DNA from: Schlesneria sp.
GTDB lineage: Bacteria; Planctomycetota; Planctomycetia; Planctomycetales; Planctomycetaceae
Assembly (NCBI GenBank): GCA_028291515.1
Contig: JAQGHU010000103.1
Coordinates: 41,513-105,512 of the forward strand
DNA length: 64,000 nucleotides
Direction: 5' to 3'
In this document: in pieces, positions 27,837 through 35,975 of the stretch
How positions within the stretch are numbered: position 1 is the first letter of the stretch
Layout: the number at the start of each line of letters is the position of its first letter
The notes under the pieces: generated by a model
The model's database searches: none
The model's input: only the letters and a program-made list of their open reading frames with translations
Told to the model about the DNA's origin: nothing
Made by a program: the position numbers and the translations under genes

Positions 27837-28694
27837 CTAGCTGGATAAGCCACCGAAACGACGGTCTCTGGCGGCAAAATCTTGAAATGCCTGGTGCAGA
27901 TCTTCGACGCCAAACTCGGGCCAGCAGCGTTCGGTGACCCAAAGTTCCGCATAACTGATCTGCCAGAGCAGGTAATTGCTGATCCGCATTTCGCCCGCGG
28001 TCCGAATGACCAGATCGGGGTCAGACATGCCCGCCGTGTACAAATGGCTGGCATACACCTCTTCGGTGATCTCTTCTGGTTTGAGGCGACCGGCGGCAAC
28101 TTCATCGGCGATGGCGCGGGCGGCATCGACAAGTTCACCGCGGCTGCCGTAGTTGACGGCCAGACACAGCCGCATTCCGGTATTGTCGCGACTGACATCA
28201 CAGGTTCGAGCGATTTCGTTCAGAACTCCGTCACCTAATCCCTGACGGCGACCGATGACGGCGAACCTGAGGTTCTGGCGGATGATCTCGGCCCGCTCTT
28301 CGATCAGATATTGCTCAAGCAATTGCATGAGCAGCTTCAGCTCCAACGGTGGCCGCTTCCAGTTTTCGCTGCTGAAGCAATAGAGCGTGAGTTGTTCGAG
28401 TCCCAGGCGCGAGCACTGCTCGACTATCGTGCGGACGGTCGAAACACCGCGACGGTGGCCTTCGATACGTGGTAACCCACGCGATTGCGCCCAGCGTCCG
28501 TTGCCATCCATGATGATGGCGACGTGCCGCGGCAGGCGATCCGCTCGAAGACCGAGGGCCTGGACCTGTTCTGCCGTGAAGGGATTATCGACGGATCGAC
28601 GCGGCGGATTGGCCGGTTGGTGTCCACTCCGATTCAGCGCGGCATCTTCAGCGGCCGTTGTTGAATTCGGAGTCGACTCCATTTGCGGCCTCAT
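27837..28694 (-). CDS. uppS: Isoprenyl (undecaprenyl) diphosphate synthase
   Basis: 285 residues. An N-terminal extension of ~50 residues precedes the cis-prenyltransferase core: HVAIIMDGNGRWAQSRGLPR with the catalytic Asp, EGHRRGVSTVR, YCFSSENWKRP, CLAVNYGSRGELVDAAR and DLVIRTAGEMRISNYLLWQI, followed by the AELW segment. It condenses isopentenyl diphosphate into the C55 carrier lipid used for peptidoglycan-like and surface polysaccharides. Genes order csrA-like, uppS, cdsA on one strand, with 39 bp between the csrA-like stop and this start. Planctomycetes keep UppS for envelope glycans. Start uncertain within the first 5 residues. Confidence 0.93.
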   Translation of the reverse strand: MRPQMESTPNSTTAAEDAALNRSGHQPANPPRRSVDNPFTAEQVQALGLRADRLPRHVAIIMDGNGRWAQSRGLPRIEGHRRGVSTVRTIVEQCSRLGLEQLTLYCFSSENWKRPPLELKLLMQLLEQYLIEERAEIIRQNLRFAVIGRRQGLGDGVLNEIARTCDVSRDNTGMRLCLAVNYGSRGELVDAARAIADEVAAGRLKPEEITEEVYASHLYTAGMSDPDLVIRTAGEMRISNYLLWQISYAELWVTERCWPEFGVEDLHQAFQDFAARDRRFGGLSS

Positions 28695-28733
28695 CCCGAC
28701 GGATCGTGCCAGGCGCTGTTCGCGACGGCATGA

Positions 28734-28997
28734 TCAAGCCATCGGGATCAAACGCGAATCTTCATCTTCAAACGTGAAATCATCGTCGAACGCATTGCAA
28801 CTGGAACCGGCTGCAAAATCAATGTCGCAGTCATTGTCGTCGGAAGAAAGATACAAGACTTCTTCGCGATAGGAAGGCGAGGCATCGGGATCGATGATCG
28901 CCAATCGCACGCAGTCACCCTGGACATCCAGGACATTGACCTGCACGGTCTGGCCAATCACTAAACCCTCTTCGATACCACGCGTATAGACTCGCAT
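28734..28997 (-). CDS. CsrA-like RNA-binding regulator with altered contact residues and acidic tail
   Basis: 87 residues. Residues 1-50 align with CsrA without gaps: MRVYTRGIEEGLVIG, VNVLDVQGDCVRLAII and SPSYREEVLYL. Conserved here are T5, R6, I14, G15, R31 and R44; changed from E. coli are L4 to Tyr, R7 to Gly, V42 to Ser and H43 to Tyr, several at the RNA-contact strands. Residues 51-87 are a strongly acidic extension (SSDDNDCDIDF ... FTFEDEDSR) not found in ordinary CsrA (~61-70 residues). Probably a translational regulator or a diverged paralogue. First gene of the uppS-cdsA run. Confidence 0.78.
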   Translation of the reverse strand: MRVYTRGIEEGLVIGQTVQVNVLDVQGDCVRLAIIDPDASPSYREEVLYLSSDDNDCDIDFAAGSSCNAFDDDFTFEDEDSRLIPMA

Positions 28998-29406
28998 CGC
29001 GCGCCCTCAATGACTTTGTTCGATCAGATGTGCTTCGACTACTCGGAGTCGATCATGGGGCGACATTCTGCCGAGCAACCATAACGAGAGCAAGCAGAAA
29101 AATGTGACTTCGTGAAACTGAGAAACCAGAGACTTGCATCTCTTGACAGAATGGGTCCGCGCATGACATCAGCAACCTTCAACTTGATGTCGACAACATT
29201 GCCGAAAATGCATCAGCATAACAGCGAATAATGAACGTGATGAGACAGCAGGCGAAGTTCACGTCACACTTACCGAACGTGATTGAGATGATCGCAATCA
29301 ATTGAACATGATGTTCGATGGCCTTCGCCACCCGATCATCGAAACACTGAGAAATGCCTGTTTCGCAGCCTTATTTTCATATCGTGTAGAGATCAGGGAG
29401 TTCGCC
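28998..29406. other. Divergent intergenic region
   Basis: 409 bp between the csrA-like and dehydrogenase genes, more AT-rich than the flanks. It should contain both promoters. TTGACA occurs at 29143-29148 on the + strand but without a convincing -10 box at 17 nt. No gene or strong hairpin seen. Confidence 0.5.
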
Positions 29407-30408
29407 ATGAAGCTTGTGATTCATCCTGCCGTCGATCAATCGCGATTGACTCGAATTCGAAACGAGGTGCCGTCAATCCATGTTGCGAATGCGAGCAACG
29501 TGGATGAAGCGACACGCGAGATCGTCGACGCGGAGGCTTTCTTCGGCAAGTTGACATTGCCGTTGTTGTCGTGTGCAACGAAGCTGCGCTGGGTTCAATC
29601 ACCGACGGCAAGTCTGGAACATTATTTATTTCCTGAACTTGTCGCGCATCCCTGCCTGCTGAGCAACATGCGTGGATTGTTTTCCGATGTCATTGCCGAT
29701 CACGTCATGGGATTCGTGTTATGCTTCGCCAGAAACCTTCACGTTTACTTCAGACAGCAGCAGGCTGGCCAGTGGTCACCCGTGGGAGATCGTGGTTACG
29801 TCACCGATTTTGTCAGCGCTCCCGGCACGGTTTCAGGAATGGATCGCGCGCATCAGCATCTTTCCGATTGTTCCCTTGGCGTCGTTGGCGTCGGGCATAT
29901 CGGTGCTGAGATCCTGCGTCGTGCTGACGCCTTTGGAATGAAGCTGAAAGGGGTTGATCCCGTCCATCGCAGCGTTCCTGGCGTGCTTGATCATGTCTGG
30001 CCCGTGGAGCGACTTGGCGAACTGCTGGCGGAAAGCGACTACGTCGTGATCGCTGCGCCCCATACGCCGGAGACAGAAAAGCTGTTCAATCGACGAGTGA
30101 TTCAGCAGATGAAGTCGACTGGAATTCTGATCAACATCGGGCGGGGGGCGATTGTGGACCTGTCGGATCTCGTCGCGGCACTTCAAGCGAAAGAGATCGC
30201 TGGGGCGGCGCTGGATGTTTGCGAAGTAGAACCGCTACCTGCGGAACATCCGTTATGGGCCATGCCAAACGTCATCATCACGCCCCACGTCGCAGCGGCA
30301 TCGACGCACATTGCGGAACGACACCTGGAAACGCTGCTGGAGAATCTTCGACGCTTCGCAACTGGTCAGCCGCCAGCGACTTTGGTCGACAAGCATAAGT
30401 GGTATTGA
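29407..30408 (+). CDS. D-2-hydroxyacid dehydrogenase, NAD-dependent
   Basis: 333 residues from ATG 29407, with CAGGGAG 6 nt upstream; a longer frame from 29302 is rejected. Typical order: N-terminal substrate half with AEAFFGKLT and WVQSPTASLEHYL, then the nucleotide motif GVVGVGHIGAEIL, the catalytic Arg in LINIGRGAIVDL, the Glu in CEVEPLP and the His in IITPHVAAAS. This family reduces 2-ketoacids (glyoxylate, hydroxypyruvate, phosphoglycerate-type) with NAD(P)H. Substrate not predictable. Single gene. Confidence 0.9.
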   Translation: MKLVIHPAVDQSRLTRIRNEVPSIHVANASNVDEATREIVDAEAFFGKLTLPLLSCATKLRWVQSPTASLEHYLFPELVAHPCLLSNMRGLFSDVIADHVMGFVLCFARNLHVYFRQQQAGQWSPVGDRGYVTDFVSAPGTVSGMDRAHQHLSDCSLGVVGVGHIGAEILRRADAFGMKLKGVDPVHRSVPGVLDHVWPVERLGELLAESDYVVIAAPHTPETEKLFNRRVIQQMKSTGILINIGRGAIVDLSDLVAALQAKEIAGAALDVCEVEPLPAEHPLWAMPNVIITPHVAAASTHIAERHLETLLENLRRFATGQPPATLVDKHKWY

Positions 30409-30584
30409 AGCATCGCTGCTTGGTGATGATCGCGTTCTAACCGTTGCAGACGGAATCGTCTCGCGCAGGCCGACTGATTTACGCAGGCGGCAGGGTTTCG
30501 CTAAGCAGCCGATTCCCGGGTCGCCGATAGTTCTCACTGCAAACTCCAAGGATGAATTACGCCTCTTGATGTGCTGCTGTGACT

Positions 30585-31025
30585 ATGAATACTGCCATGA
30601 TGGTCACCCGTGTTTCGTTGTTGTTGGTCGTAACTGGGCTGTTCGCCGGCATGTGGTCGGCGGACAGCCCGGACCTGCGATCCCCTGCTGAAAAGCAGAT
30701 GGCGCGTCGCGCATCGACGCCACGCATGCTGCTTCAGGATGCCAAGTCGACGACGAACGTTATCAGAACTGTTTCACTGTCTGACCGGTTGCCATCGATT
30801 CCCCTGCCGCGGGGGATTGAAGCGGGGACTTATCTGGTTGTCGACCAGTCGGGTTCGACTCAACAATTGACGATTGAGGCCAGCAGCGCCGCTACGTCAG
30901 CCAACTTTGTCGCCATCGATCACTACACCGTGCGACAAAGTGATCAGCGCTGGCACTTTATTCGGTTGGACGCGGTGTCGGACCGGAAAGTGACGCAGCC
31001 AATGCGTGCGGTAGACCTACGGTAA
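30585..31025 (+). CDS. Small secreted hypothetical protein
   Basis: 146 residues from ATG 30585 (a GTG at 30579 is also in frame; no clear SD for either). An N-terminal signal-like helix (MMVTRVSLLLVVTGLFAG) ends about residue 24, followed by a mostly beta-rich stretch with GTYLVVDQSGSTQQLTIEAS. No domain recognised. Its last 68 bp overlap the convergent epimerase gene, so one of the two ends may be mis-set, or the overlap is genuine. Confidence 0.5.
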   Translation: MNTAMMVTRVSLLLVVTGLFAGMWSADSPDLRSPAEKQMARRASTPRMLLQDAKSTTNVIRTVSLSDRLPSIPLPRGIEAGTYLVVDQSGSTQQLTIEASSAATSANFVAIDHYTVRQSDQRWHFIRLDAVSDRKVTQPMRAVDLR

Positions 31026-31854
31026 TTGTGGGGAACTGCAGAGTGACCTGTAGTTCTTCTCGCAGACGTTTGTTGCGGCATCTTTTGTTGATGCCGCCTG
31101 ATCCGCGACTCGGGTTGCCACCTGGATCGAAACGAGGCGACGGTGCCCCGACCAATGAAGCGAGCAGACCGTAGTAGTCAGCTCGCGAGATTGGTTGATC
31201 GTCGCTGACGAGGAAGGTCTGATTGGGCTTGCCATGAAGTTCGCAGGCGATCACAGCCACTGCTGCATCGTCGACGTGAATCAGATTCAGCCACTCGGTT
31301 CCGCTACCAGATAACGCTTCGCCTGATCGAAGACTCTCGATTCGAGACAGCAGTCGATCAGGACCGTAGATGCCAGATAGTCGGAGGACGTTGGCCCGCG
31401 TGACGCTGGTGCTATCGGGAATCGCCGACATCAGCCAGCGTTCCGTCTCGAGGCAACTGATGCCGCCTGGTTGAACGGGCTGGCAATCCGATGTTTCGTC
31501 GACCCATTCGCCGGCGGATTGTCCGTAGACGCTGCTGCTGGAGATGTAAACGAGACGGTCCGCACTGGCAACTCGCGCGAGCACGTTCTGCAAACCGGTG
31601 AGCTGAACCTGCTGGCGAGTTCGACGGGATGACTTCTCGTACCCGACCGCGAACAGGATAGTCTCAACGGCGGGCAAGTCGGGCAGCGATGCCAGGTCAC
31701 AGAGATCGCCGATGATCGGGTTGATCCCACGACGGGAGAATTCGGTCGCTCGCTCAGATGACCGAGTCAGCGCATGAACCTGATGTCCCTGTGCGATCCA
31801 AATGTCTGCAACTCGGCCACCCAAGTAACCGCAACCAACAATGAGCTTCTGCAT
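30958..31854 (-). CDS. NAD-dependent epimerase/dehydratase-family protein (YeeZ-like extended SDR)
   Basis: 298 residues. A Rossmann start LIVGCGYLGGRVADIW is followed by HALTRSS, IGDLCDLASL, VYISSSSVYGQSAG (with Ser and Tyr of the active site area), an ExxxK-type region, LRLSGIYGPDR and LNLIHVDDAAVAV. The organisation resembles YeeZ/YbjT-type extended SDRs acting on nucleotide sugars or redox sensing; the exact substrate is unknown. The Tyr-x3-Lys motif is not clear, so catalysis may be altered. The 3' end overlaps a small convergent gene by 68 bp. Confidence 0.78.
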   Translation of the reverse strand: MQKLIVGCGYLGGRVADIWIAQGHQVHALTRSSERATEFSRRGINPIIGDLCDLASLPDLPAVETILFAVGYEKSSRRTRQQVQLTGLQNVLARVASADRLVYISSSSVYGQSAGEWVDETSDCQPVQPGGISCLETERWLMSAIPDSTSVTRANVLRLSGIYGPDRLLSRIESLRSGEALSGSGTEWLNLIHVDDAAVAVIACELHGKPNQTFLVSDDQPISRADYYGLLASLVGAPSPRFDPGGNPSRGSGGINKRCRNKRLREELQVTLQFPTITVGLPHALAASLSGPTPRPTE

Positions 31855-31875
31855 CGGACTCTCAAACTAAGTGAC

Positions 31876-32358
31876 TTATCTTTTGATGGTCGGGGCAAGA
31901 AACTCTGGTGATGACAGCACTCGTGTCAGGAATGCAGACACTTCAGGAACCAGGTCATCTCCGCCGACCTGCCGCAGGACGATGAAATCGCCTGCCATCA
32001 GCAAGGCATGAAGCCAACGGATCTTGTCCAGTACCTGGTGCTGAAACTTGGCGAGCAGGTCGCCCGTCAGGTCATGTCGAAGCAACGCCGTTTCTGTGGT
32101 GGATCGTTCGCGACGCAACTGAGCGATCGCATCTCCTTGAGTCCGATAGAGCAATCCTTCGACATATCCCCGGCGAAAACGGCCGACATCATCGAATTGA
32201 TACATCAGGTTCTGACCAAAATAGATCGATAGCCAGCCGACTGCTCGAAACCCAATCACGAGATTGTCTGTTTCCGTGTTCGGTTTAATTTCGATTCGGC
32301 GGATCAGGGCGATCGCTTCCGCCAGCAGATCCTCACGGTCACCTTCATTTGTTGCCAT
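31876..32358 (-). CDS. Conserved hypothetical helical protein
   Basis: 160 residues, soluble and largely helical: LLAEAIALIRRIEIKP, ETDNLVIGFRAVGWLSIYFG, FRRGYVEGLLYRTQ, LTGDLLAKFQHQVLDKIRWL. No domain recognised. It precedes the epimerase gene on the same strand with a 21-bp gap (31855-31875), so they could be one unit. Its promoter would lie in 32359-32592, where a perfect inverted repeat is found. Confidence 0.6.
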   Translation of the reverse strand: MATNEGDREDLLAEAIALIRRIEIKPNTETDNLVIGFRAVGWLSIYFGQNLMYQFDDVGRFRRGYVEGLLYRTQGDAIAQLRRERSTTETALLRHDLTGDLLAKFQHQVLDKIRWLHALLMAGDFIVLRQVGGDDLVPEVSAFLTRVLSSPEFLAPTIKR

Positions 32359-32449
32359 ATCTCGATAGGAACTCCCGAAATTGATCGAAAAATGAAGGGA
32401 ACCGGGCTGGTGTCATTCTAGAAATCACTGGACGGTATGATATGCTTCC

Positions 32450-32506
32450 GACAGCACTTTTCGTAAAACGGCTCGTTCTGGTCCGTCTCCAAGTGGAAGT
32501 GCTGTC
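32450..32506. promoter_or_regulatory. Perfect 10-bp inverted repeat in a divergent promoter region
   Basis: GACAGCACTT (32450-32459) and AAGTGCTGTC (32497-32506) are exact reverse complements, 37 nt apart, between two divergent genes (starts at 32358 and about 32593). The layout fits a looped or double half-site operator, but a hairpin in the leader RNA is as likely. No other copy noticed in the window. Confidence 0.4.
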
Positions 32507-32592
32507 AATTCTGGACATCCTGTCACTCGCCAATAAGATTAATCCTGCTGGTTCGAGCAGTTCGCAATCCCACGTCGCACCTACGACCTACC

Positions 32593-33768
32593 ATGAGATC
32601 TCGCATGAGCACCACGACGGTTGACTTGTCAGATCCGATGTCATCGGCAGAATTCGCGGCAGTGGATGCCGACCGGCTGGGTGAAATTGCCGCTCGTCAT
32701 CAACGCCTGGCGGAATTTCTGCGCCAAGAGGACTTCGCGGCAGTGCTGCTGCAGCAACCGGCAAACTTTACCTGGTTCACGGCGGGCGGATCGAACGAGC
32801 GGGGTGGCGCGACGGGAACCACGGGTTCGCTGTTCGTGACCACGGAAGCTCGCGTGATCGCCTGTACCAATGTGGATACGCCGCAGTTCTTCGAGTCGGA
32901 AGTCTGCAACATGGGCTTCCAACTGAAGGAGCGTCCCTGGACCGAGCCGCGATCGGTGATGCTGTCGGATCTGTGTCGAGGCCGCCGCGTCGCCAGCGAT
33001 TCGGGATTCCCCGGGACGACCGATGTTTCCCTGCGGCTGCCGGGTTTGCGTTTGCCACTGTCGGAATACGAGAAGACTCGAATCCGAACTGCGGCAAAGT
33101 TACTGACGCATGCCGTCGAAGCGACTGCGCGAGGGATGACCAAGGGACGGACGGAAGCAGAAATCGCCGGGGAGGTGTCTCACCGGCTGTTCAAGCATGG
33201 AGTTCACCCCGAACGCATCCAAGTCTTGGGTGACGGACGGGGTTCCCGGTTCCGGCGGTGGAATTTTGACGATTCGCCGGTGCAACAGTACTGCACGATC
33301 TCGGCGGTGGGGCGCTACTGCGGAATGTATGTCGGCGTGGCCCGAACGGTGTCGATCGGACATCCTCCGGATTCATTGCTGAAAGCTTTCCAACCTGCCG
33401 CGCTGATCGCTGCGACGGGGATTTACTTTTCACAACCGGAATGGGAACTATTCGAAGTCTGGAATCGCGTCCATCGTCTGTATGAGAAATCGGGTGTGGA
33501 ATCGGAATGGAGATTGGCGGATCAGGCCGAGGTGGTGGAATACGAGTTTGGTGCCGTGCCGTTGATGCCGAACAGCGAATTTCGTCTGACTGCGGGGACG
33601 CCATTGTTCTGGCATCCTTCCGTTGGCCCCGCGCTGATGGGCGACACCGTCATGGTGTGCGAACGCGGAATTGAGGTCTTAACGGCATCCTCGGAATGGC
33701 CGCTTATACCGGTTTTAGTGAAAGGAACGACTGTGGATGTCCCGGCAATCCTTGTCGTGAATGCATGA
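32593..33768 (+). CDS. M24 (aminopeptidase P) fold protein lacking the metal ligands
   Basis: 391 residues from ATG 32593; ATG 32605 is also possible, and no SD decides. An N-terminal creatinase-like domain (~15-160; LLQQPANFTWFTAGGSNERG) is followed by a pita-bread fold (~165-390; SEYEKTRIRTAAKLLTHAVE, then GMTKGRTEAEIAGEV). The five metal ligands of M24 peptidases are not recognisable: the first Asp position reads CTISAVG, the SDxTRT site reads VGVARTV, the His motif GHGIG is missing, and the two Glu sites read WHPSVG and LMGDTVMV. A catalytically dead homologue is the simplest reading, perhaps a binding protein for peptides or creatine-like compounds. Confidence 0.78.
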   Translation: MRSRMSTTTVDLSDPMSSAEFAAVDADRLGEIAARHQRLAEFLRQEDFAAVLLQQPANFTWFTAGGSNERGGATGTTGSLFVTTEARVIACTNVDTPQFFESEVCNMGFQLKERPWTEPRSVMLSDLCRGRRVASDSGFPGTTDVSLRLPGLRLPLSEYEKTRIRTAAKLLTHAVEATARGMTKGRTEAEIAGEVSHRLFKHGVHPERIQVLGDGRGSRFRRWNFDDSPVQQYCTISAVGRYCGMYVGVARTVSIGHPPDSLLKAFQPAALIAATGIYFSQPEWELFEVWNRVHRLYEKSGVESEWRLADQAEVVEYEFGAVPLMPNSEFRLTAGTPLFWHPSVGPALMGDTVMVCERGIEVLTASSEWPLIPVLVKGTTVDVPAILVVNA

Positions 33769-33888
33769 CAGGGAATTTGCGAAAAACTTGATGATTTTTC
33801 GCCGCATGTTGCCAAATTGCATCGTAGGCTTATCCCAACAGACTGCGACAACCCCTGTCGCAACGGATACTCAGCCTGGGAGGTGGCA

Positions 33889-34428
33889 ATGATGCGTCTG
33901 ACAGTAGCCGATTTGATGACTCAGCGACCCGTGATGGTGTCGCCCCAATGCTCAGCGGATACCGCATTGGAAGTGATTTCGCGACACGGCGTCAGCGAAC
34001 TGTACGTCGCCGACAAACAAGGACGTTTGCTGGGTGTGCTTCCCGACTTCGAACTGCTGAAAGCCGAATTGAGCGGCGAAGCGGAGGGGGCCACGGCCGA
34101 GCAGTTGATGAGTCGCAGTATTCCAGTGTTCTCACCGCAGTCGGACGCCGCCGAAGTGGCGCGACTGTTTCGCGACGGTCGCTACAGCCAGTTTCCGGTG
34201 GTCAACGCCGGTCGATTGGTGGGCGTGATCACTCGACAGGATGTCGTTCGCCTGATGGCTGTGCTGCGACGGATCGATTCGCCAGCCACGACGCGAGACG
34301 GAAACAAGGTGAAGGCCCCGAAGATCCTGACCACGAAAAATCGCGCTCGTCTGTCCAAGCCGGTCGTAGCAGTTGCTGTACCGGCAAAGAAGCCGACTCG
34401 CCGAGTGACGGCACGGTCGCGCGGCTAA
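33889..34428 (+). CDS. CBS-domain pair protein
   Basis: 179 residues; start at the tandem ATGs 33889/33892 behind GGGAGG. Two CBS motifs: VADLMTQRPVMVSPQCSADT followed by ALEVISRHGVSELYVADKQG (first) and QLMSRSIPVFSPQSDAAEVA with QFPVVNAGRLVGVITRQDVV (second). Such pairs bind adenosyl ligands (AMP, ATP, SAM) and modulate partner proteins. The C-terminus (~140-179) is basic (KAPKILTTKNRARLSK, KKPTRRVTARSRG) and could bind nucleic acid. No fused enzyme domain. Single gene. Confidence 0.85.
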   Translation: MMRLTVADLMTQRPVMVSPQCSADTALEVISRHGVSELYVADKQGRLLGVLPDFELLKAELSGEAEGATAEQLMSRSIPVFSPQSDAAEVARLFRDGRYSQFPVVNAGRLVGVITRQDVVRLMAVLRRIDSPATTRDGNKVKAPKILTTKNRARLSKPVVAVAVPAKKPTRRVTARSRG

Positions 34429-34443
34429 GACGATATTGAACGT

Positions 34444-34884
34444 TTACGACTTGATCTCGAAGATCGCCTCGACTTCGACAGCGGCTCCTGTCGGAAGCTG
34501 CGCGAAGCCGAGGGCGCTGCGAGCATGATATCCGTCGGTCGTCTTGCCGAAGATTTCGTGCAGCAGGTCAGATGCGCCGTTGATCACAAGATGCTGGTCT
34601 GTGAACTCCAATGTGGAGTTCACGCAGCCCAGCATCTTGATGACTTTCAGGCCGTCCAGAGTGCCATGTGCATTGACGACTGAACGCAGGATTTTCACGG
34701 CACACTCGCGTGCAGCCTGATATCCCTGTTCGACGGTCATTCCTGATCCGAGCTTGCCCTTCATGTCGCTGACATGGCCGGAAGTCATCAGGAGATCGCC
34801 GGTTCGGATACAGAGATTCAGATACCCGGGTTCGAGCTTGGCGAACGTCAGCCCGAGTTGTTCAGCCTTCTGTTGCGGGGTCAT
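34444..34884 (-). CDS. RidA/YjgF family protein
   Basis: 146 residues. It has TSGHVSDMKGKLGSG in the first strand pair and the C-terminal block RSALGFAQLPTGAAVEVEAI of the family. The conserved Arg (in HARSALG) and the Glu near the end are present. RidA proteins hydrolyse reactive enamines/imines made by PLP enzymes, such as threonine dehydratase, or act in related deamination. This is one of the RidA subfamilies with a longer N-terminus (MTPQQKAEQLGLTFAK). Convergent with the CBS gene, 15 bp between stops. Confidence 0.85.
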   Translation of the reverse strand: MTPQQKAEQLGLTFAKLEPGYLNLCIRTGDLLMTSGHVSDMKGKLGSGMTVEQGYQAARECAVKILRSVVNAHGTLDGLKVIKMLGCVNSTLEFTDQHLVINGASDLLHEIFGKTTDGYHARSALGFAQLPTGAAVEVEAIFEIKS

Positions 34885-34941
34885 GATTCTTCCCTCTTAG
34901 CTTCGATAGTACTAAGGACAGGTCGGCTAATTGTTTCTTAG

Positions 34942-34990
34942 CGAAGCGGAGCTTCGAAGACTGGCGTTCCCAAGCTGGAGCTTAGGAACG
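34942..34990. repeat. Pair of small palindromes, probably interspersed repeat
   Basis: CGAAGC-GGA-GCTTCG (34942-34956, 6-bp stem) and CGTTCCCAAGCTGGAGCTTAGGAACG (34965-34990, imperfect 12-bp stem) lie in the 123 bp between the RidA start and the SMP-30 stop, so they could end transcription of neither convincingly, or serve as an RNA-stability element. The composition (GTTCCCAAGCT) is typical of planctomycete intergenic repeats in my recall. Confidence 0.5.
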
Positions 34991-35007
34991 AGAAATTGTT
35001 CAGGCCG

Positions 35008-35895
35008 TCATTTCACGCTTTGCCAGCGTTTCCACGCCAAGCCGGGCTTGTCGACGCGAAACTGTACTAGACGCGTATGTTCGACTTCGGTGACATAGAC
35101 GGTTCGTCCGTCAGGTCCACCAAAGCACAGATTGCTGGGTTGCTTGCCGAGGACATCGATTTCGTGCAGCTCTTTGGCGTCGGGACTGAGAACGACGACC
35201 GTTCCCTTCCCGTACCGTGTGATGTAGAGGTTTCCTGCGACGTCGCATCGCATTCCATCGAAGCCGTGGTCGGGGAACTCTTTGAATAAGCGTTTGTTCG
35301 CGAGTGTTCCATCGTCCTTGATGTCGAAGACCCAAACGTTTCGTTGTGCGGATTCGTTGACGTAGAGCAATTTGCCATCGGGACTGACTTCGACCCCGTT
35401 CGTCGTCCCCATGTCGTCGACGACTTTGGTGACTTTGCCAGCGATATCAATTTTCCAGATCTGGCCTGAGTTCTGCGGCCAGGCCGGGTCACTTGCGTAC
35501 AAGGTGTCGTTCGGCGCGATGGCCAGATCGTTTGGCTGAGCCATCGAATCTTCGTGTGCGAAAACTTCGATCTTCTTCGTCTTCATATCGATACGGAGGA
35601 CGTTGTGTTCGACATAATCCGCCACATACATCCGGCCCTGCTTGTCAAACACGATGCCGTTGCCTGTGCTCTTCCCTGGCAATGTGACGAACACTTCTCC
35701 CTTGCCGTCCGGAGTGATCTTGCCAATCGTCTGATCCTTGGCAAAGTTGACAACGTAGATCGATCCGTCCTTGCCACATTGTGGACCTTCAATGCCAGCG
35801 GTGAACTGCCCTGGTTGAGTGAGTGGCTTGGCGACAAACAAGGCTTCGTCCGCCTGAGCCAGCAACGAACCAAGCAGGAGGGTGGCAATCAACAT
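35008..35895 (-). CDS. Secreted SMP-30/gluconolactonase-like beta-propeller protein
   Basis: 295 residues from ATG 35895 (MLIATLLLGSLLAQA); longer starts would overlap the PhyH gene. The signal peptide is ~1-18. The rest shows about six propeller blades, each with a strand-turn of the form DGSIYVVNFAKDQTIGKI or QGRMYVADYVEHNVLRID, then GTTNGVEVSPDGKLLYVNES and DGMRCDVAGNLYITRYG. SMP-30-type proteins are Ca/Zn lactonases or sugar-binding proteins; the Glu and Asp ligands are plausible at the start (GIEGPQ) and in NGVE/DGMR. Probably periplasmic lactonase. Confidence 0.8.
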   Translation of the reverse strand: MLIATLLLGSLLAQADEALFVAKPLTQPGQFTAGIEGPQCGKDGSIYVVNFAKDQTIGKITPDGKGEVFVTLPGKSTGNGIVFDKQGRMYVADYVEHNVLRIDMKTKKIEVFAHEDSMAQPNDLAIAPNDTLYASDPAWPQNSGQIWKIDIAGKVTKVVDDMGTTNGVEVSPDGKLLYVNESAQRNVWVFDIKDDGTLANKRLFKEFPDHGFDGMRCDVAGNLYITRYGKGTVVVLSPDAKELHEIDVLGKQPSNLCFGGPDGRTVYVTEVEHTRLVQFRVDKPGLAWKRWQSVK

Positions 35896-35975
35896 GGTGA
35901 CAACCTTCGTAGCGGCGATGGGGAGAATTGTTCGCGAATTGGAAAAGGAGTTGATACACGGGTTAACGTGGCAAT

